Under the pieces are notes generated by a model. That model was not told the origin of the DNA and did no database searches. It saw nothing but the letters and a program-made list of their open reading frames with translations. From positions 193,501 through 257,500 of the forward strand of contig NC_042506.1 of the NCBI RefSeq assembly GCF_003054445.1: a stretch of 64,000 nt of DNA, written 5' to 3'. Positions within the stretch are counted from its first letter, which is position 1, and each line of letters opens with the position of its first letter. Shown piece by piece: positions 58,094 to 64,000 of the stretch. A program made the translations under genes and the position numbers. This DNA is from Pichia kudriavzevii. Lineage: Eukaryota > Ascomycota > Pichiomycetes > Pichiales > Pichiaceae.

Positions 58094-59266
58094 ATGCCGC
58101 TCTTGTCTAACCCGAAAATGATACCCTCCTTGTTACTCATTGCTTCTCTTGTCTCCACTACCATTGCTGACGGCCAGGTGTTAGGATGCTTCGACTCCCT
58201 ACCAAGCTCCTTTACCAGCCAGGGCGAATACAGCTACCAGTCCTCTCAGCATTGTGCCGATGCTTGTTCCAACTACGACTTTTTTGCCCTATCCAGCGGT
58301 AACATGTGTTACTGTGGTAGCTCCTTTGATTCCAATCTTAGTGAGTCCACTTCATGTACTGTCCCCTGTGTTGGGTATCCAAAGGAAAATTGTGGTGGAA
58401 AAGGTGCCTATAATATCTTGGCTCAAAATGGTGTCGATATAAGCACCTTGACCTCCAGTAATAGTGATGCTGCTTCCTCCTCGTCATCTTCCTCCTCGTC
58501 ATCTTCCTCCTCGTCATCTACAGCTTCATCAACTTCTACAACAGATACCACGGCTACAAACTCCCAAAATATAGGCTCCTCTTCAGATGACTCCACTTCT
58601 ACAGCGGAAACATCCCCTCAACAGTCAAATAGTATCGTGCTTCTTCAAACAACAACTTCTTCATCCTCATCAGAATCGACCTCTTCTGCAACATCAACAG
58701 ACTCTTCCACAGACTCCACAACAAGCACAGCCACTTCAGAAACATCAAACACAGTCTCCTCCACACTGGATACCTCAACAACATCCTCTGCTGAAACAGA
58801 CCAAATAACTTCACAGAAACCATTGACCTCCTTAAGAACTACAGTTATAGAAAACTCTTCTGCAACAGTCACCTCTCTTGTCTATATCACCCAAACTCCT
58901 TCGTCGCAGCCATCGGGTACATCCAATAAATCGTCCAGCCCGTCTTCTAATAAAGGCGCCATAATTGGCGGTGTTGTTGGTGGTGTCTTGGGATTCCTGG
59001 TGCTTTTGGTTGCTATTCTCTTTCTTCTAAGACGTCGTATTTTCTCCAAGTTCTACGACGATCATGAAGGAGTTGCCATGGTGGCCGATGACGTGGCTTA
59101 TGAGGAAGCACTCAAATCAAATAGTGATAATCCATTCTCAAGTGAGGACGACAAAGAAGCTGATAAGGTCCTGCTAGGTAGAAGGAGATTGAGTGACGGA
59201 AGTTTGGCCGATGCCGCAGACTACGGTATGAAGATATTACGTGTTGCCAACCCCGATGATGATTGA
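58094..59266 (+). CDS. WSC-family cell-wall stress sensor (SLG1/WSC-like)
   Basis: Type I plasma-membrane sensor feeding the Rho1-Pkc1 cell-wall integrity pathway. The 390-residue product (first ATG 58094; a few open codons upstream lack ATG) has a signal peptide (about 1-26) and a WSC domain with ordered cysteines: LGCFDS, HCADAC, MCYCGSS, TSCTVPC, NCGG (about 32-115). A Ser/Thr-rich mannosylated-type stalk (about 120-280), one membrane span GAIIGGVVGGVLGFLVLLVA (about 288-312), and a basic-start cytoplasmic tail ending LRVANPDDD follow. The tail contains NPFSSED and RRLSDGS, as in Wsc proteins. Which of Wsc1-3 it matches cannot be said. A 15-bp Ser-coding repeat lies near 58478-58518. Confidence 0.9.
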   Translation: MPLLSNPKMIPSLLLIASLVSTTIADGQVLGCFDSLPSSFTSQGEYSYQSSQHCADACSNYDFFALSSGNMCYCGSSFDSNLSESTSCTVPCVGYPKENCGGKGAYNILAQNGVDISTLTSSNSDAASSSSSSSSSSSSSSSTASSTSTTDTTATNSQNIGSSSDDSTSTAETSPQQSNSIVLLQTTTSSSSSESTSSATSTDSSTDSTTSTATSETSNTVSSTLDTSTTSSAETDQITSQKPLTSLRTTVIENSSATVTSLVYITQTPSSQPSGTSNKSSSPSSNKGAIIGGVVGGVLGFLVLLVAILFLLRRRIFSKFYDDHEGVAMVADDVAYEEALKSNSDNPFSSEDDKEADKVLLGRRRLSDGSLADAADYGMKILRVANPDDD

Positions 59267-59752
59267 TCAACCAATGGCAGTATAGTAATGAAAGATTCAG
59301 TTCTAAAATCATTTCCCTCTGCAAACATTACTCCCCTTTAATTAAGCTTTACTTTTTTTGTTATTTCCATAATTTGTTCCTGTTTTTATTCTTTTTTTTT
59401 ACCTATCTTTCTCTCTTTCTCCTTATCCAGTCAGTCACTCTTGATGTCTTTTTGTTTCTTCTTTTCATATTCCTTTTCCAATTTGAGTTTCTTTTCTAAC
59501 TCCATGTTTTTTTCTTCTGTTTTCATTCTCCCCCATTCTCCTTTATCCACCCTTCAGTTCATACAAATAAGCACCCACTCTTTCAACATGATTTGTGTTC
59601 CACTCATCTTTTCTCTCCCGAAAATTATATATAAAATAAAAAAATAAAGATAAAATCATGGAGTGTCTATTTATATACATATAGCAAAAAAAAATGTACA
59701 TTTTATAAACAAAAACAAACTTGTATACATTTCAATGATATCGGCAATTACA
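59267..59752. other. WSC/DLD2 convergent intergenic region
   Basis: 486 bp; the plus strand is strongly pyrimidine-rich from 59345 to 59530, then AT-rich. Likely 3' UTRs and terminators of both convergent genes. No gene seen. Confidence 0.4.
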
Positions 59753-61333
59753 TCAGATATACTTATAAGGGTTCAAAATACCGTTCGGATCATAGTGGTT
59801 CTTCAACTCCTTCATCATTTTGATTTCAACCTCACTCTTAGAATAACCAATGTAATTCTTCTTTTGGAATCCAAGACCATGTTCGGCACTGATGGAACCA
59901 TTGTGTTTCTCGATAAACTCATATACAAAAGGTTCAAGTGCCTTTTCAACCTCTTTGTTATACTCTCTAACGGCAACGTTCAAATGTAAATTGCCGTCAC
60001 CGATATGACCATAACCAATAGCCTCATATACAGGTTTTGATTCATCCTCGGTCGATGCCAAACTGAAACTCTTTAGTCTCTCCTGGGTCTCTTCGACTAG
60101 TTTGTACAAGGAATCCAATGGTAATGAGACATCGTACTTATAAACACCACCAAATTGCTGTGATGCTTCAGCGATACCTTCTCTCCAAGTCCATAGAGTC
60201 TTGAGTTGAGCTTCATCCTGCGACACTGTACCGTCAACTACAACTTCGTTTTCCATAACTTTTTCTAAAAACTTTTCTAGTTTCTCATCATCATGGTCTT
60301 TGTTTGATCCTGATGTCTCCAGCAATACATAGAATGGATATTCCGGAACAGAAGCTTCAGCAACTTCGTCCTCTTGACACAATGGATGGGTCGTTTTCAA
60401 GAATTTGGAGGCAACCAACTGGGAATCACGATCCATAAACTCAAAGGCACTTAAGATTTCGCCCAAATCAGAACGTGCTTCCTTGAAGCACTGGATCACA
60501 TGCTCGTAGCTCTCCAAGCCAAGAAATGCGATATTGACGGCCTTTGGTCTTGCGGGACATAAGATCGATACACCAGTAATAATTCCCAAGGTACCTTCGG
60601 AACCAATGAATAGCTGCTTCAAATCAAACCCGGTATTGTCTTTTCTTAAAGAATGCATGGAGTCCACAATGGTACCATCAGCTAAGACAACTTCCAACCC
60701 CAACACTGAGCCATGTAATGAGCCGAATCTTAATAATCTCAACCCACCAGCATTGGTTGCAACGTTACCACCAACAAAACATGAACCTTTAGCTCCCAAA
60801 TCAAGGGGGAATATATAACCCCTCTCTGCCAGATAGTTGTCCGCATTTTCAAGTATGACACCAGCGTCCACTTTCAATGTTCCAGAATTTTCATCAAAGG
60901 ATCTAATTTGGTTCATGCCGGCCATAGAAATAACGATTTCGTCGAAAACTGGAACAGAACCTCCAACCAATCCGGTATTACCACCTTGTGGAACAACGGC
61001 AAGTTTCCTCTCGTTACAATACTTCAAAATTTGAGAAACCTGTTGAGTTGTCTTTGGTTTCAATACAAGTTGCGATTGACCAGCGTATTTCTTCATCCAA
61101 TCCTGATTAAATGCAGCCAAATCTGCAGCATCCGTAATAATCTGGTTTGGGTTCAAAATCGAATGGAATTTACCGAGATCTTCATCGGTTAGTTTGGCGT
61201 AGTCTCCACGCTTAACTGAAGGATATTTTTCAGCAGTCAACGCAAATCCACGGATAGACAGAGCTGCGGATGCACGTGCACGTGCGCTTGCGCTTGCACG
61301 TCCCAGACGTGAAATAGAAGCCAATGCAAACAT
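59753..61333 (-). CDS. DLD2: DLD2-like D-2-hydroxyglutarate/D-lactate dehydrogenase, mitochondrial
   Basis: FAD flavoenzyme oxidising D-2-hydroxyglutarate and/or D-lactate. The 526-residue product (S. cerevisiae Dld2 530) has the FAD-PCMH motif [17 protein letters not shown] (about 111-127), then [43 protein letters not shown], and a C-terminal domain ending [11 protein letters not shown] and EHGLGFQKK. These fit the Dld2/Dld3/D2HGDH branch better than Dld1. The N-terminus is an Ala/Arg/Ser repeat ([13 protein letters not shown]) typical of a mitochondrial presequence. It diverges from the PFK26-like gene. Confidence 0.93.
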   Translation of the reverse strand: MFALASISRLGRASASARARASAALSIRGFALTAEKYPSVKRGDYAKLTDEDLGKFHSILNPNQIITDAADLAAFNQDWMKKYAGQSQLVLKPKTTQQVSQILKYCNERKLAVVPQGGNTGLVGGSVPVFDEIVISMAGMNQIRSFDENSGTLKVDAGVILENADNYLAERGYIFPLDLGAKGSCFVGGNVATNAGGLRLLRFGSLHGSVLGLEVVLADGTIVDSMHSLRKDNTGFDLKQLFIGSEGTLGIITGVSILCPARPKAVNIAFLGLESYEHVIQCFKEARSDLGEILSAFEFMDRDSQLVASKFLKTTHPLCQEDEVAEASVPEYPFYVLLETSGSNKDHDDEKLEKFLEKVMENEVVVDGTVSQDEAQLKTLWTWREGIAEASQQFGGVYKYDVSLPLDSLYKLVEETQERLKSFSLASTEDESKPVYEAIGYGHIGDGNLHLNVAVREYNKEVEKALEPFVYEFIEKHNGSISAEHGLGFQKKNYIGYSKSEVEIKMMKELKNHYDPNGILNPYKYI

Positions 61334-62079
61334 GGTCAGTTATGTAGGCTATCTAATATATACAGTATGAAACAAAGAAAAAGAAAACAGCGGATAATAA
61401 ACACCTTCAACTAAACCAAGTTATTAACAATGTAAATGTCCAAGTATTGACAATTTGTACCACTTCTCTTAAATACCCGCTGCTGATGATCCACACTTTT
61501 TCCCTTTCTATTTCTAACTTTTTTTTTTTTTTTTTTTTGGTATTTCCTTTTCACTGTTCGGCACTCGCTTGCCGCTAAGAATTCTAAAAACTTGGCGGTG
61601 GCCAAAAAAAAAATTGACTCTTTTCTTGTCAGTTGAGAAATGACGAAATTTCGGCACAGTTTCCAAATTGGTAAAAAATAAGTAATATTAAATAATATAA
61701 AATTAATTTAAAAAAAATTAAAATTAAAATTAAAAAAATTAAAAAAAAAAGTGAAAATAAAATAAGTTAAAAAATTTAAGTCTCCACGTTTTTTTTTCGC
61801 TGAGCCCCGTCCCGTTCAATTTCTCCCATTTCTCCGTGATTGAAGGGCTCTTAATGAGTAATTCTCAATTCCGTGCCATTGTATTGATATTATTCTGAGA
61901 GAATATATATATGTTACACTATCGTTACTGAAGCGTGTATTATCTCGTCAGAGGTATAGTTCTACAGGGAAGATATTCTAGTGTATCAAGTTTACCAAGT
62001 CTACCAAGTCTACCAAGCCAACAAACACAGAGACAGCCCACCAGTTTAAATTGGAAAGCATTGCCCCTTCTCATTGACT
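61334..62079. promoter_or_regulatory. DLD2/PFK26-like divergent promoter
   Basis: 746 bp. It holds a T run (about 61518-61538), an almost pure A/T stretch (61680-61770), and a four-unit 9-bp repeat TACCAAGTC (61984-62019) in the probable leader of the kinase gene. No gene recognised; the A/T stretch could be a replication origin element, but this is a guess. Confidence 0.45.
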
Positions 62080-64000
62080 ATGCGTGTACACAACCCAAGG
62101 CACCGCCCTTCTCTTTCATTGGCGCCGAATATGGAACCAGCAGACTCAACGGCCTCGATCATTCAAGAGTCGCAAAACCCAACTGATGATGCCTTGAAAT
62201 TGGTGATTGTCTGTGTTGGCTTGCCCGCTCGTGGTAAGAGCTATATTACGAAGAAATTACAGCGTTATTTAAATTGGATGCAATATAATACAAAGATTTT
62301 CAATGTCGGTAACATGAGAAGGCAACTTAAAGTCACGCCCAGCAAATACCCAATCCAAGGGCCAACCGTCGACCATTCTACACCAATACCCAACCTGACT
62401 CCATCTCCTTGTATATCCAAAAACCATTCATTTACAACCCCCGAAAGAGAACACCGTCCAAGTGTTGACGAGAATGATAAACATGATGGGAATGACGATG
62501 TTGGCACATTACATGATTCAAGTATATTTGACCATTCCAACAAGGAAAACTTCCAAATGCGAGAGCAATGGGCAAAGGAGACATTGGATCAACTGTTGGA
62601 TTACTTATTATCCGATGATGGGAATGTTGGTATTTTCGATGCTACCAACACTACAAAGGCCAGAAGGAAATGGATTGTTGAAACAATCAATAAGAGGACA
62701 AAGGGATCTGTGAAAATATTATTCTTGGAATCCATATGCACCGATACCGAACTCATTGAGAAAAATATTAGGTTAAAATTAAGTGGACCAGATTATAAAA
62801 AAATGGATCCCGAGAAGGCCCTATTAGATTTTAGGAAGAGACTATATAATTATGAAAAAGTTTATGAAACTATAGACGAATCTGAAGAATTAGAAAATGA
62901 GAAATTCGACATTCAATACGTTAAAATTATAAATGCCGGTAAAAAGGTTATTTCTTATAATATCAGTGGATATTTGGCATCTCAATGTGTTTTTTTCCTA
63001 TTAAATTTCAACTTGACAGATCGTCAAATATGGTTGACTGCAAATGGTGAATCCATTGACAACGTTCAAAATAAACTTGGTGGTGACTCGGATTTGACCA
63101 AATCGGGCATTGCATTTGCTAAGGCTTTACCAAAATTCATATCTCAAAAAAGACAAGAATTCAAATTGAGGCAATATAATAAAGAGTTTATTAATGATAC
63201 AAGTACATTTAAAACTAATCCAAACCTAACCAACAAAAGTTTTAATATATATACTTCAACTTTAAAACGAACAATTGAAACTGCCCACTATTTTCCAAAG
63301 GATGAATATTTTTTCAAGAGTTTTAAAATATTGAATGATTTAGGCTGTGGTATATTTGAATCAATTACAGAAGACGATTTCCGATACTTACATCCCGATG
63401 AATATATGGCATCTCTAGAAAACAAGTTGTCTTATAGGTACCCTGGTTTAGGTGGGGAATCGTACCTTGATGTTATCAGTAGAGTTAGACCTATCATTGT
63501 TGAAATTGAAAGATTAAGAGATCATGTGTTGATTATATCCCATAGAGTCATTATTAGAGTTTTATTATGCTATTATATGAATCTCAATAAGGAGATGTTG
63601 ACCGAATTAGATGTTCAACATAATTATGTTTATTGTGTCGAACCAAAACCTTATGGCTTAGATTTGAAAATTTGGCAATATGAAGAATTGACAAATATGT
63701 TTATTGAAGTCGATGTTGCTGAAATAATGAAAAGAAAACGTAAACGTAAATCTTTAGTAGTGAATGATGTTGAAAGATTAAGAAGATTATTAATCAGGCA
63801 TAGCGCCACAATCAACTATGATTCCGATGATATACTAACAACAGAGAGAAGCGATAATGGCGATTCAAGTGACGAAGAAACCGAATCCGAAACTGAATCT
63901 GAAGAAAACTCGACCGATTCCGTGTCCAGAATAAATTCAAGGAATTCTCCATTACAGAGAAGAACTTTATCTGAAAAGTCGGAATCTCAGCCTTATGAAT
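62080..64000 (+). CDS. PFK26: PFK26-like 6-phosphofructo-2-kinase, bisphosphatase site lost (3' end outside window)
   Basis: Makes fructose-2,6-bisphosphate, an activator of glycolysis. The frame opens after a stop at 62047 and runs past the window end; the first ATG is 62080, another at 62131. Kinase features: Walker A GLPARGKSY near residue 47, FNVGNMRRQL, IFDATNTTKARRKW. The phosphoglycerate-mutase-like half is degenerate: the catalytic R-H-G is A321-N322-G (LTANGES), and the helper Glu is Asp (LNDLGCG). A second His (IISHRV, H488) survives. A dead bisphosphatase site fits Pfk26/Pfk27 rather than Fbp26. The N-terminus contains RHRPS, a possible kinase site. A Ser/Asp/Glu-rich tail follows. 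Confidence 0.9.
   Translation, partial: MRVHNPRHRPSLSLAPNMEPADSTASIIQESQNPTDDALKLVIVCVGLPARGKSYITKKLQRYLNWMQYNTKIFNVGNMRRQLKVTPSKYPIQGPTVDHSTPIPNLTPSPCISKNHSFTTPEREHRPSVDENDKHDGNDDVGTLHDSSIFDHSNKENFQMREQWAKETLDQLLDYLLSDDGNVGIFDATNTTKARRKWIVETINKRTKGSVKILFLESICTDTELIEKNIRLKLSGPDYKKMDPEKALLDFRKRLYNYEKVYETIDESEELENEKFDIQYVKIINAGKKVISYNISGYLASQCVFFLLNFNLTDRQIWLTANGESIDNVQNKLGGDSDLTKSGIAFAKALPKFISQKRQEFKLRQYNKEFINDTSTFKTNPNLTNKSFNIYTSTLKRTIETAHYFPKDEYFFKSFKILNDLGCGIFESITEDDFRYLHPDEYMASLENKLSYRYPGLGGESYLDVISRVRPIIVEIERLRDHVLIISHRVIIRVLLCYYMNLNKEMLTELDVQHNYVYCVEPKPYGLDLKIWQYEELTNMFIEVDVAEIMKRKRKRKSLVVNDVERLRRLLIRHSATINYDSDDILTTERSDNGDSSDEETESETESEENSTDSVSRINSRNSPLQRRTLSEKSESQPYE

Noticed and set aside
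61680-61770. Replication origin in the A/T stretch upstream of PFK26
   Set aside because: Plausible by composition only; no well-defined consensus element can be singled out.

Overview
The window is chromosomal DNA of a budding yeast (Saccharomycotina). The genes are compact and mostly intronless, the intergenic DNA is AT-rich, and almost every protein has a recognisable yeast counterpart (Mon2, Chs3, Mcm2, Pis1, Cdc37, His3, Rad50, Dam1, Cho1 and others). Two features argue against Saccharomyces itself: a twin-CX9C protein resembling the respiratory complex I subunit NDUFS5 at 49123-49446 (Saccharomyces has lost complex I), and a tRNA-Pro(UGG) gene with no intron. I infer a Pichiaceae-like or neighbouring lineage. 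The species cannot be settled from the sequence alone.

Layout. 1-7140: the 3' part of MID1, PUS4 on the minus strand, and the long MON2 gene. 7245-14196: CHS3 and MCM2 diverge from a shared promoter; CHS3 appears to have an intron that splits its start codon, and the MCM2 side carries an Mcm1-type site. 14532-17034: PIS1, a tRNA-Pro gene and a 1.5-kb gene-free stretch. 17035-26624: SGM1/TMF1-like golgin, HPT1, a UtpA-type protein (UTP9-like), RTG1, CDC37, SDH5 and HIS3. 26733-32911: PEX25/27-like, two tandem glyoxalase I genes, mitochondrial MXR2, a gene-free segment of about 0.9 kb, and DAM1. 33074-44258: CHO1, AAT2, RBA50, RAD50 and CRS1; RBA50 and RAD50 overlap tail to tail by 17 bp. 44943-49446: a SUT1-like regulator with two zinc clusters, MSL5 (branchpoint-binding protein) with an expanded Tyr-Asn repeat, and the complex I-like subunit. 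49646-56475: a long eIF4E-family protein, an unrecognised 943-residue protein with a WRKY-GCM1-like finger, and a DUF2408-like protein. 56476-64000: a repeat-rich gene-free stretch (G23 run, heptamer array), a WSC-type wall sensor, DLD2, and a PFK26-like kinase cut by the window edge.

The genes do not form one pathway. Related jobs are scattered: cell wall and its sensing (CHS3, WSC, MID1), phospholipid synthesis from CDP-diacylglycerol (PIS1, CHO1), chromosome maintenance (MCM2, RAD50, DAM1), mitochondrial metabolism and retrograde control (SDH5, RTG1, DLD2, NDUFS5-like), and methylglyoxal and oxidant defence (two GLO1 copies, MXR2).

The most original items are the 943-residue protein with no recognised family, the start codon created by splicing in CHS3, the two-cluster SUT1-like regulator, the extended eIF4E-like protein, and the 7-bp ACGCG array upstream of the WSC gene. 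No CRISPR array, complete transposon or virus-derived element was identified.
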